Part shown: piece after piece, positions 7,085 through 13,962 of the stretch
Position numbering within the stretch: position 1 is the stretch's first letter
Layout of the letters: each line of letters begins with the position of its first letter
DNA from: Flavobacteriaceae bacterium TMED68
Lineage (GTDB): Bacteria > Bacteroidota > Bacteroidia > Flavobacteriales > Flavobacteriaceae
Assembly: GCA_002167525.1 (NCBI GenBank)
Contig: NHDV01000004.1
Span: forward strand, 1-14,653
DNA length: 14,653 nt
Reading direction: 5' to 3'
The notes under the pieces: generated by a model
Seen by the model: only the letters and a program-made list of their open reading frames with translations
What the model was told of the DNA's origin: nothing
Databases searched by the model: none
Program-made: the position numbers and the translations under genes

Positions 7085-8101
7085 ATGAAAGCTTTAGTTA
7101 CAGGCATTACAGGTCAAGATGGCTATTACTTATCTAAATTTTTAATAGATAAAGGGTATGAAGTGCACGGCACAATAAGAAGGGCTTCAACATTTAATAC
7201 ATCTAGAATTGATCCCTTGATTGCAAAATATGAAGGAACCAAGAAACTTAATCTTTATTATTCAGATTTAATTGATTCATCATCTCTAAATCAATTAGTT
7301 TCCTTAATCGAACCAGATGAAATATATAATTTAGCAGCACAATCACATGTTGCTGTTTCGTTTAAGAACCCTGCATATACATCTCAAGCTGCACTTGGGA
7401 CGTTAAATTTATTAGAATCAGTCAAAAACTCAAAGAAAAATATTAAGTTCTACCAAGCGTCCTCGTCGGAAATGTATGGTGGAGCAAAGAAAGAAAAATT
7501 AGATGAAAACTCTTTGTTTGATCCTAAAAGTCCATACGCTGCATCAAAATTATTTGCTCACAATATGAATAAAATATACAGAGAATCATACGGTCTCTTT
7601 TGTGTAAATGGTATTTTATTCAATCATGAATCACCTTTAAGAGGTGAAACTTTTGTTACAAGAAAGATAAGCCGTGCTGTTGGAAGAATAAAAAATAATA
7701 TACAAAAATCTCTTCTGCTAGGAAATCTCGATGCTTCTAGAGATTGGGGCTTCGCAGGCGATTATGTTGAGGGAATGTGGTTAATGATGCAACATAAAGA
7801 TCCTGATGACTGGGTATTATCAACAGGAGAAACTCATACTGTAGAAGAATTTGTAAATATTGCTTTTTCTTCAGTTGATTTAGATTGGAAAGAATATGTA
7901 GAAACCGATGATAAATTTCTAAGACCAAACGAAGTAAATTACTTACTTGGCGACTCAACTAAAGCACAGTCAATTCTTAAATGGAAGCCAAAAGTTTCTT
8001 TTAAGCAGCTTGTGGAAATGATGGTAGAAGAAGATTGTAAGCTTGCAGAACAAGAAAAAATTTTGATTGAAAAAAATCTTTTAGATATAACATGGAATTA
8101 A
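7085..8101 (+). CDS. gmd: GDP-mannose 4,6-dehydratase
   Basis: This cytoplasmic NADP-dependent enzyme converts GDP-D-mannose to GDP-4-keto-6-deoxy-D-mannose, the branch point for GDP-fucose, GDP-rhamnose and perosamine. All signature elements are present: GITGQDG (7-13), the arginine-rich cofactor loop R32-R33-A-S with N38 to R41, NLAAQSHV (82-89), active-site SSSE (126-129), Y151-x3-K155, NHES (180-183), VTRKI (191-195), RDWGFAGD (219-226), R270-P-N-E-V for GDP binding, and LLGD (277-280). Its 338 residues are near the lower end of the family range. It starts 29 bases after the polymerase gene, with a near-consensus -10 box just upstream. Its stop codon is one base from that of fcl on the other strand. 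Together with Fcl it gives GDP-L-fucose, an activated sugar for the glycosyltransferases around it. Confidence 0.96.
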   Translation: MKALVTGITGQDGYYLSKFLIDKGYEVHGTIRRASTFNTSRIDPLIAKYEGTKKLNLYYSDLIDSSSLNQLVSLIEPDEIYNLAAQSHVAVSFKNPAYTSQAALGTLNLLESVKNSKKNIKFYQASSSEMYGGAKKEKLDENSLFDPKSPYAASKLFAHNMNKIYRESYGLFCVNGILFNHESPLRGETFVTRKISRAVGRIKNNIQKSLLLGNLDASRDWGFAGDYVEGMWLMMQHKDPDDWVLSTGETHTVEEFVNIAFSSVDLDWKEYVETDDKFLRPNEVNYLLGDSTKAQSILKWKPKVSFKQLVEMMVEEDCKLAEQEKILIEKNLLDITWN

Positions 8102-8102
8102 T

Positions 8103-9035
8103 TTAATTATCTATTCTATTCTTTTTAAACCATTCATAAGTTTTTTCTAAGCCATCTTTTAAATTTATACTTGGTTTCCATCCGAAGCTTTTGATTAATG
8201 AAGAGTCTAATAATTTCCTTGGATTACCATTTGGCATATTTGTATCAAAAGTAATTTCACCATCAAAAGAAATTATTTTTTTTAAAAGTAACGATAACTC
8301 ACTAATTGTTACTTCATCTCCTGTACCGATATTTAATAATGATTCTTTGATATCATTTCTTTCGATCAAAAACTGTATTGCCATGGCAAGATCATCTACA
8401 TGCATAAATTCTCTTCTTGGTTTTCCTGTACCCCAAATTTGAAATGATTCTTCATTATTTTCTTTAGCTTTATGCATCTTATATATAAGCCCGGGTATTA
8501 CATGACTATCCATTTCTGAAAAGTTATCTTCAGGCCCGTAAAGATTTGTTGGCATTAAATTAATTACTTCATGCCCATATTGAATATTCAGTGAATTAGC
8601 TAGCTCAATTGATGTAAGCTTAGCCATAGCGTATGGTGAATTAGTAGGTTCAAGAATGCCAGTCATGATACTTGATTCTTTTATGGGGTTATCAGCATTT
8701 AAAGGATAAATACAACTACTACCAAGATTAATTATTTTTGTTTCTTTGTGATCAATACAAGATTCAAGAATATTTATATTAATTTTTAGATTCTCTATCA
8801 AAAATTCACTTCTTTGAAGATTATTAGCATAAATTCCTCCGACCTTTGCTGCAGCATTTATTAAAATATCAGGTTGAAATTTATCTATTGTTTTTTTGGT
8901 TTGCTCGTAAGAAAATAAATCAGTATCTTCCCGAGTAGAAAAAAATATTTCATCTGGATTATAAATATCCTTAAATGTTCTTTTTATTGACTTTCCTACA
9001 AGACCGTTGGAGCCAAAAACTAAAATTTTTTTCAT
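8103..9035 (-). CDS. fcl: GDP-L-fucose synthase
   Basis: This bifunctional 3,5-epimerase and 4-reductase turns the Gmd product, GDP-4-keto-6-deoxy-mannose, into GDP-L-fucose using NADPH. The SDR features are complete: GSNGLVG (8-14), GGIYANN (66-72), GSSCIYP (105-111), S-P-Y135-A-M-A-K139, H178 in SHVIPG, and WGTGKPRREFMHVDDLA (201-217). S106, C108, Y135, K139 and H178 sit exactly one position before the E. coli residues S107, C109, Y136, K140 and H179, so the full catalytic set is kept. Its length of 310 residues is typical (the E. coli enzyme has 321). The ATG is preceded by a weak GGA six bases upstream. It is on the strand opposite gmd and points towards it, whereas the two are usually neighbours in the same direction. 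It must have its own promoter, in the divergent gap with the GT8 gene. Confidence 0.96.
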   Translation of the reverse strand: MKKILVFGSNGLVGKSIKRTFKDIYNPDEIFFSTREDTDLFSYEQTKKTIDKFQPDILINAAAKVGGIYANNLQRSEFLIENLKININILESCIDHKETKIINLGSSCIYPLNADNPIKESSIMTGILEPTNSPYAMAKLTSIELANSLNIQYGHEVINLMPTNLYGPEDNFSEMDSHVIPGLIYKMHKAKENNEESFQIWGTGKPRREFMHVDDLAMAIQFLIERNDIKESLLNIGTGDEVTISELSLLLKKIISFDGEITFDTNMPNGNPRKLLDSSLIKSFGWKPSINLKDGLEKTYEWFKKNRIDN

Positions 9036-9117
9036 AGTTTTTCCAATTAATATAAGTTATTTAAAAATATACAACACTATTTGATATTAATCCTATTTTC
9101 CTTATTACCATAAGCAA
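9036..9117. promoter_or_regulatory. Divergent intergenic region between fcl and GT8 gene
   Basis: This 82-base gap separates two divergent genes. On the plus strand TTGATA (9081-9086), a good -35 match, is followed after 16 bases by TATTAC (9103-9108), a weaker -10 that ends nine bases before the GTG at 9118. That is the best two-part promoter seen in the window. On the minus strand TATATT lies about 15 bases before the fcl ATG, with TGTTGT as a possible but poor -35. Confidence 0.4.
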
Positions 9118-10056
9118 GTGATAAATTTATTGTATTGTTTTGATTCAAATTACGATGAAATGGCATTCTCTTCTATTATTTCAGTACTAGATAAAATCAA
9201 CGAAAAAATTAATTTATATATTATTCACAATACGAACGATTTGATTAAAAATTTACCTGATTATATTTTGCAACATAAAAATCTAAATGACATTAACATT
9301 CAAAAGTTTCAAAGTAGTCAAGAATATTTTCCCAATGTTGAAAACTCCCATGTCTCGGAGGCTACTTACTATAGACTTTTTCTTCAAGACTACATAGATG
9401 ATGGTGTAGATTTTCTTATCTACTTTGATGCCGATGTAATTTGTCTAAAAGACCCAATGCCATATTTGAAATTGAAAATTCAATCAATGAATGAAAACAA
9501 AATGGAGATAGGCGTAATGAATCAGCCGGGTATTCCAGAAGTTGATACAAGAAGTATCAATCTTGGAATAAATAGTGGAAAATATTTTAATGCTGGAGTA
9601 ATGATAATAAACTTTCCACTTTGGAGAGAAAAAAATATTAAAGAGTCCGCAATTAAAATAATTAGTGAAAAAAAAGATGAACTTTCTCTCTGGGATCAAG
9701 ATGTATTGAACATCATTTTTGACGGTAAATTTGAGTACATTGATTACAAATACAACTATAGAATGGATATATTAAACTTCTCAAAAAACGAAGTGAAAGT
9801 TCTTGACAACGATATTTACCTTTTACATTACTTTGGAAAATCAAAACCTTGGTCGTTGAAAGGGATTAATTTTGGAATATCAGAGTATTATCAGAAGGAA
9901 TATAGAAAATTTAGCAATAATAAATATCACATTGTTCATAATTGGAAAAAAGGATCATTAATTTATATTTCACAAATTGTATTTTCTGGAAAAATATTTA
10001 AATTAAAGTACCCTTTTAGGTTTTTGATTGAGTCTTTACAAAGTTTTTTTAAGTAA
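9118..10056 (+). CDS. Glycosyltransferase family 8, GTG start
   Basis: This is a retaining GT-A enzyme of family GT8, which in lipopolysaccharide clusters usually adds glucose or galactose from a UDP-sugar. The fold signature is complete. It begins INLLYCFDSNYDEMAFSSI, and SEATYYRLFL (80-89) leads into YFDADVICLKDP with the manganese-binding D104-A-D106. Then come NSGKYFNAGVMIINF (152-166), the L-W-D-Q-D segment (191-195) and LLHYFGKSKPW (235-245), the family's H-x2-G-x2-KPW signature, with H237 expected to bind metal. Its 312 residues are typical. The start must be GTG, since no ATG lies between it and the upstream in-frame stop at 9088-9090. The last 30 or so residues are basic and hydrophobic and may dock on the membrane. 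It is followed after 32 bases by the amidotransferase gene. Confidence 0.92.
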   Translation: MINLLYCFDSNYDEMAFSSIISVLDKINEKINLYIIHNTNDLIKNLPDYILQHKNLNDINIQKFQSSQEYFPNVENSHVSEATYYRLFLQDYIDDGVDFLIYFDADVICLKDPMPYLKLKIQSMNENKMEIGVMNQPGIPEVDTRSINLGINSGKYFNAGVMIINFPLWREKNIKESAIKIISEKKDELSLWDQDVLNIIFDGKFEYIDYKYNYRMDILNFSKNEVKVLDNDIYLLHYFGKSKPWSLKGINFGISEYYQKEYRKFSNNKYHIVHNWKKGSLIYISQIVFSGKIFKLKYPFRFLIESLQSFFK

Positions 10057-10068
10057 CTTTTTAACAAA

Positions 10069-10079
10069 ATCGTTATAAA
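10069..10079 (+). promoter_or_regulatory. Putative -10 element of the amidotransferase gene (atcgtTATAAA)
   Basis: TATAAA (10074-10079) matches five of six -10 consensus bases and ends nine bases before the GTG at 10089. It shares the atcgtTA prefix and the exact spacing with the box before gmd. It lies in the 32-base gap after the GT8 gene, so the amidotransferase gene may have its own start of transcription although it follows a same-strand gene. No convincing -35 is present. Confidence 0.4.
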
Positions 10080-10088
10080 CTTACGTAT

Positions 10089-11909
10089 GTGTGCGGATAC
10101 ATAGGACAAATTTCCAAAAATGGAATAAACCATTCAAGATTAGATAGTCAAAATCGAAATATTATTTGTAGAGGACCTGATGAAAAGAAGTCAATTAATG
10201 GAAACTTATCCCAATTTAGATCAAATTCTGACTTTAATTATTCATTTATTTTCAATAGACTTTCAATAGTTGATTTATCAAATAGTGCCTCTCAACCCAT
10301 GTTTTCAAAAGAATTCAATTCCTTAATAATGTTTAATGGTGAAATATACAATCATGAAAACTTGCGGCTAAATCTAGAAAATGAAGGGGTCAAGTTTTAT
10401 TCTGACCACTCTGATACAGAAGTGCTCCTTCTTGGATTATCAAAACATGGACTTAAATTTTTAGACAATATAATTGGGCAATTCGCCATAACATTTTTTG
10501 ACTTCAATCAGAATAAGGGATATTTAATAAGAGATCGATTAGGTCAAAAACCTTTATTTTATTCTTTAGAGAATAATAATTTTTTATTTAGCTCAAATTT
10601 GAAATCTCTGGCAAATATGCAGGAAACTATCTCTGTAGATAATAACTCTATAGCCGAATATATAAAATTTGGCTACATTACCTCGCCTAACACAATTTTT
10701 AAGAATATTTTCAAATTAAAACCAGCGGAAACAATCGAGTTTAAGTTTGATAAAAATATTGAAATAGTGTCTAAAAAAATATATTGGAAAATTGATGATT
10801 TTGTAGGTGAAAAACCATTTAAAAAAGATATATTTTATGAAAAGTTTTTAGAAGCTGTTGACATAAGAAGAATCGCAGATGTTAAAGTAGCTGCACTACT
10901 TTCAGGAGGAATTGATTCAACCTCGATTGTAAAAGCATTATCAAATTTTTCTGAACCTGTGAACACATTTTCAATTGGGTATGAAGATTTGAAATATGAT
11001 GAACAAGTATGGTCAAATAAAGTAGTACAAACATACGAAACAAATCACACTAGTGAAATAATTTCAAATCATGAGTTAGAAAATTATATTGATGCAACAA
11101 TTAACAATTTAGATGAACCTTATGCTGATCCATCAACAGTACCTTCTTATGTAATAAGTAAAAAAATTTCAAATTTTTACAAAGTTGCTTTAACAGGTGA
11201 CGGTGGAGATGAATTATTATGTGGTTATAAAAGAATTCAACAAATACAAAATTTACAAAAATTTAATTCATTATCGATAAATCTAATTTATAAACTTTAC
11301 CCATGGTTTTTTGGCACAGGGAATAACTTACTCAAACGTTCAAAAAATCTAAATAAAAATTATCAATCTTATTTTTCTGACGATAAGTTTTTTAATTATA
11401 TAAATAAAGAGCAAAAAAAAGAAGTTTTGCCCATTAATAAAATTTTTAATTTAGATCTAGAGTCTCTTAAAGATTTTATGATGATAGATTATAAATTATT
11501 TTTGTCAGAAATGATGATGTATAAAGTTGACAGAATGTCAATGGCGAACTCTCTTGAAGCTAGGTCTCCATTTATTGATCATAAACTTATAGAATATTGT
11601 ATTGGTTCAAATTTAAATTTTTTGTCAACTTCACCCAAGTCAATCCTAAAGGAATACTTAAGTAGTGACTTTGACAATGATTTTTTAAACAGAGAGAAAA
11701 TGGGTTTTGTTTTCAATTTGGAAAAATGGATATATGAAAACATAAAATATATAGAAAACTATTTATTGAGTAATAATTCATATTTAGGAAGTCCAAATAT
11801 TATCAAAAATTTGAAAATTAGGAAATCTAGAATAAACGCTCAAAGAATATGGAAAGTATTTGTATTAGAAAAATATTTGAATGATTATTTTAATGAAAGA
11901 AACTCGTAA
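10089..11909 (+). CDS. asnB: Asparagine synthase (glutamine-hydrolysing)-type amidotransferase, GTG start
   Basis: This two-domain enzyme takes ammonia from glutamine and transfers it to an adenylylated carboxyl group. The N-terminal class II glutaminase domain has the nucleophile C2 (MCGYIGQ), R28-GPDE (28-32), NRLSIVDLS (56-64), FNGEIYNH (82-89) and SDTEVLL (108-114). The C-terminal ATP-pyrophosphatase domain has the P-loop LSGGIDST (271-278), DEPYADPST (342-350), GDGGDE (370-375) and EARSPF (490-495). Its 606 residues are normal for AsnB. The GTG start is forced: it alone puts the catalytic Cys at position 2 after formyl-Met removal, and the ATG overlapping it at 10087 hits a stop after five codons. 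In polysaccharide loci such enzymes (for example WbpS-type proteins) are thought to amidate uronic acids. Here that role is inferred from position; ordinary asparagine synthesis remains possible. Its 3' end overlaps the minus-strand GT4 gene by 25 bases. Confidence 0.93.
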   Translation: MCGYIGQISKNGINHSRLDSQNRNIICRGPDEKKSINGNLSQFRSNSDFNYSFIFNRLSIVDLSNSASQPMFSKEFNSLIMFNGEIYNHENLRLNLENEGVKFYSDHSDTEVLLLGLSKHGLKFLDNIIGQFAITFFDFNQNKGYLIRDRLGQKPLFYSLENNNFLFSSNLKSLANMQETISVDNNSIAEYIKFGYITSPNTIFKNIFKLKPAETIEFKFDKNIEIVSKKIYWKIDDFVGEKPFKKDIFYEKFLEAVDIRRIADVKVAALLSGGIDSTSIVKALSNFSEPVNTFSIGYEDLKYDEQVWSNKVVQTYETNHTSEIISNHELENYIDATINNLDEPYADPSTVPSYVISKKISNFYKVALTGDGGDELLCGYKRIQQIQNLQKFNSLSINLIYKLYPWFFGTGNNLLKRSKNLNKNYQSYFSDDKFFNYINKEQKKEVLPINKIFNLDLESLKDFMMIDYKLFLSEMMMYKVDRMSMANSLEARSPFIDHKLIEYCIGSNLNFLSTSPKSILKEYLSSDFDNDFLNREKMGFVFNLEKWIYENIKYIENYLLSNNSYLGSPNIIKNLKIRKSRINAQRIWKVFVLEKYLNDYFNERNS

Positions 11910-13003
11910 TCTTGATAAATATTTTCTACTAATTTATTGATATCGTTTCTCTCAAAAACAAAATCCTTGGCAGCTTTTGAGACATTTTTAAGGTCTTTCA
12001 AGTCCTGAGATATATAGCTTAATTTTTTACAATAACTCTCGTTATCTTTAACAAAGAACCCGGATTCATTATCGTTGATTAACTCTTTATGATTTTCAAT
12101 TTTACTAAGTAATACTACACATCCATTAGACATAGCCTCAAGAACAGTTTTTGGATTACCTTCAAAATGAGAAGTCGATACAAAATATCTATACTCCTTA
12201 TATTTTTTATTTAACTCATTGTTATTAAGCTGTCCAAGAAAATTTACATTTACACTATTTAATTTTGACAACTCTATTAAGTTATTTAATCTTGATCCAA
12301 CTCCTACAATATCAATTTCGAAATCAGAATTTTTAAAGTCATTTATAAGTCTTTCAAAATTCTTTTGTTTTTCTAATCTCCCAACAGCAAGTATTTTTTT
12401 TGAATCTCTTGATTCAAAATCATTATTATTGTCTACAACAATCCAATTAGGCCTTACCACTATCTTTTTTGGTCGTACTCTGTAATTTTTTGAATAGTTG
12501 AAATCTGCGTTACTTGTTACTGAGTAAAAATCTGCAAAAAATAAATTCAAATTAGTTAAAAGAAGAAAAAACATTTTCTTTATGAAAGATTTGTTTTCCT
12601 CAACTGCAAATTTATATGTATCATAACCTGTCCTTAGTATGTATGGTTTTTTTGTAATTAATTTTATAAATATCCCTAGCCATGAACCATTTAGTTGATT
12701 GTGTTGAATTAAATCATATTGTTTTATTTCATCTTTGTTTTTTAATACAAAATAAATAGACTTAAAAACTTTTATAAATTTATTTCTTCTTTTTTTCATA
12801 TTTTCAAATATTGGAATTACATTGATATTTTTACTTCCTGGTTTTAAAGTAAAATCTGCTTCACCTCCGTAAGTTAAAAATGTAAAATGAATATTTTTTT
12901 TATCTACAAGCTCTTCAAATATTTTTAATTCTTTCTCAAGTGTTCCTGTGACATACCAAGTTTCTAGAGAATAATCAAAAGTAAAAATGTACAAAACTTT
13001 CAC
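11885..13003 (-). CDS. Glycosyltransferase family 4, GTG start
   Basis: This GT-B retaining glycosyltransferase has a start like many GT4 enzymes (MKVLYIFTFDYS) and an acceptor domain with YDLIQHNQLNGSWLG (96-110). The donor domain opens with VRPNWIVV (183-190) and GRLEKQKN (208-215). It then has VGVGSRL (233-239), FLGQL (255-259) and E281-x7-E289 in HFEGNPKTVLEAMSNG. Its 372 residues match the family average. The start codon is GTG: the in-frame stop TAG lies only three codons upstream and no ATG intervenes, so a longer protein is excluded. It is a single minus-strand gene between plus-strand genes. Its last 25 bases run into the end of the amidotransferase gene, and its start faces the FkbM gene across an 83-base gap. 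It presumably transfers one sugar of the repeat; the sugar is unknown. Confidence 0.9.
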   Translation of the reverse strand: MKVLYIFTFDYSLETWYVTGTLEKELKIFEELVDKKNIHFTFLTYGGEADFTLKPGSKNINVIPIFENMKKRRNKFIKVFKSIYFVLKNKDEIKQYDLIQHNQLNGSWLGIFIKLITKKPYILRTGYDTYKFAVEENKSFIKKMFFLLLTNLNLFFADFYSVTSNADFNYSKNYRVRPKKIVVRPNWIVVDNNNDFESRDSKKILAVGRLEKQKNFERLINDFKNSDFEIDIVGVGSRLNNLIELSKLNSVNVNFLGQLNNNELNKKYKEYRYFVSTSHFEGNPKTVLEAMSNGCVVLLSKIENHKELINDNESGFFVKDNESYCKKLSYISQDLKDLKNVSKAAKDFVFERNDINKLVENIYQDYEFLSLK

Positions 13004-13086
13004 ACTTTTATACTAGCTAAATAACTACTTTTTAAATTTATTGAGTTATTAAGATCAATCCCTCTTTAAAATTAATAAGTAGGTTT
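13004..13086. promoter_or_regulatory. Divergent intergenic region between GT4 and FkbM genes
   Basis: This 83-base gap lies between divergent starts. On the plus strand TAAAAT (13067-13072) lies 14 bases before the ATG, with TTGAGT (13041-13046) as a distant, poorly spaced -35. A purine-rich AAGTAGG sits just before the ATG and may act as a weak ribosome site. On the minus strand TAGTAT (13015 to 13010) lies six bases before the GTG, which would again leave almost no leader. Confidence 0.3.
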
Positions 13087-13962
13087 ATGGTTGCAATAAT
13101 TGATTCTCCAGATTTTATGCTTAATGACATAAGCGTTGGAAGTCTTACAAAAAGAAAAAAACTCTATCTTTTTTTTAAAGGATTAATAGTTGGATTCATC
13201 TATAAAAATTTGAACGGTAAAATATTTTGCAACTTTATAAATCTTTTGTTTCCAAAAAGATCAAGAATTAATTATAAAAATGGACAATATTTTAAATATA
13301 TTTTTGATAATAAATTAATAAGCTATCCAAATAAAAGAATTGTAAGAGTTGTTAACAATTATGAACACCATCTTAATTTTTTGTTTGAGTCATATTGTTT
13401 AAATAAAATTAGTTTTAAATCTGATGATTATGTCGTAGATTGTGGTGCAAATGTAGGAGAGTTACTTTATTGTTTTTACCAAAAAAAGTTAAATATTAAC
13501 TATATTGCTTTTGAACCTGATCCACATTCATTTACTTCACTCTCTAAAAATCTAAACCAATTTAAAAATACTGAAAAAAATAATCTAGGACTTTCAAATA
13601 AAGATGGAAGAGAAGAATTTTTTATTGATTCTTTGGGAGGAAATTCTTCTATAGAATATTTTGGTAATGATGATAAAACTATGATAAGCACAATCACACT
13701 AGATTCACTAAATTTAAAAAAAATTAAATTATTAAAGTTAGAAGCAGAAGGTCACGAAGAAGAAGTTTTACTAGGTGCAACCAAAACATTAAAACATGTG
13801 GAGTTCATTTCAGTTGATTATGGTCCGGAAAAAGGTCCTGATCAAGAACCAACAACAAGCCAAGTTGTTAAAGTTCTTTATAGGAATAATTTTGAATTAA
13901 TTTCTACAAGTAAACACAGGCAAATAGGTTTATTTAAAAATACAAATTATGAAGAAAAATAA
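13087..13962 (+). CDS. FkbM family methyltransferase
   Basis: This is an S-adenosylmethionine-dependent methyltransferase of the FkbM family, whose members O-methylate sugars and other hydroxyl groups. The SAM-binding motif I is YVVDCGANVGE (115-125), the acidic end of the second strand is FEPDPHSF (142-149), and the family's C-terminal signature is LLKLEAEGHEEEVLLGA (205-221). Then comes FISVDYGPEKGPDQEP (230-245). Residues 1-105 show no clear domain; they hold a basic patch and a hydrophobic helix (about 27-40) that could be an acceptor-binding or membrane-docking region. Its 291 residues are typical. ATG 13087 is the first Met after the upstream stop. It overlaps the following glycosyltransferase by 14 bases, so the two are likely made together, perhaps methylating and extending the same chain. 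Confidence 0.9.
   Translation: MVAIIDSPDFMLNDISVGSLTKRKKLYLFFKGLIVGFIYKNLNGKIFCNFINLLFPKRSRINYKNGQYFKYIFDNKLISYPNKRIVRVVNNYEHHLNFLFESYCLNKISFKSDDYVVDCGANVGELLYCFYQKKLNINYIAFEPDPHSFTSLSKNLNQFKNTEKNNLGLSNKDGREEFFIDSLGGNSSIEYFGNDDKTMISTITLDSLNLKKIKLLKLEAEGHEEEVLLGATKTLKHVEFISVDYGPEKGPDQEPTTSQVVKVLYRNNFELISTSKHRQIGLFKNTNYEEK

Noticed and set aside
8096..8112. AATTAATTTAATT palindrome at the gmd/fcl junction as a bidirectional terminator
   Set aside because: It is a short all-A/T dyad that would form only a very weak hairpin.
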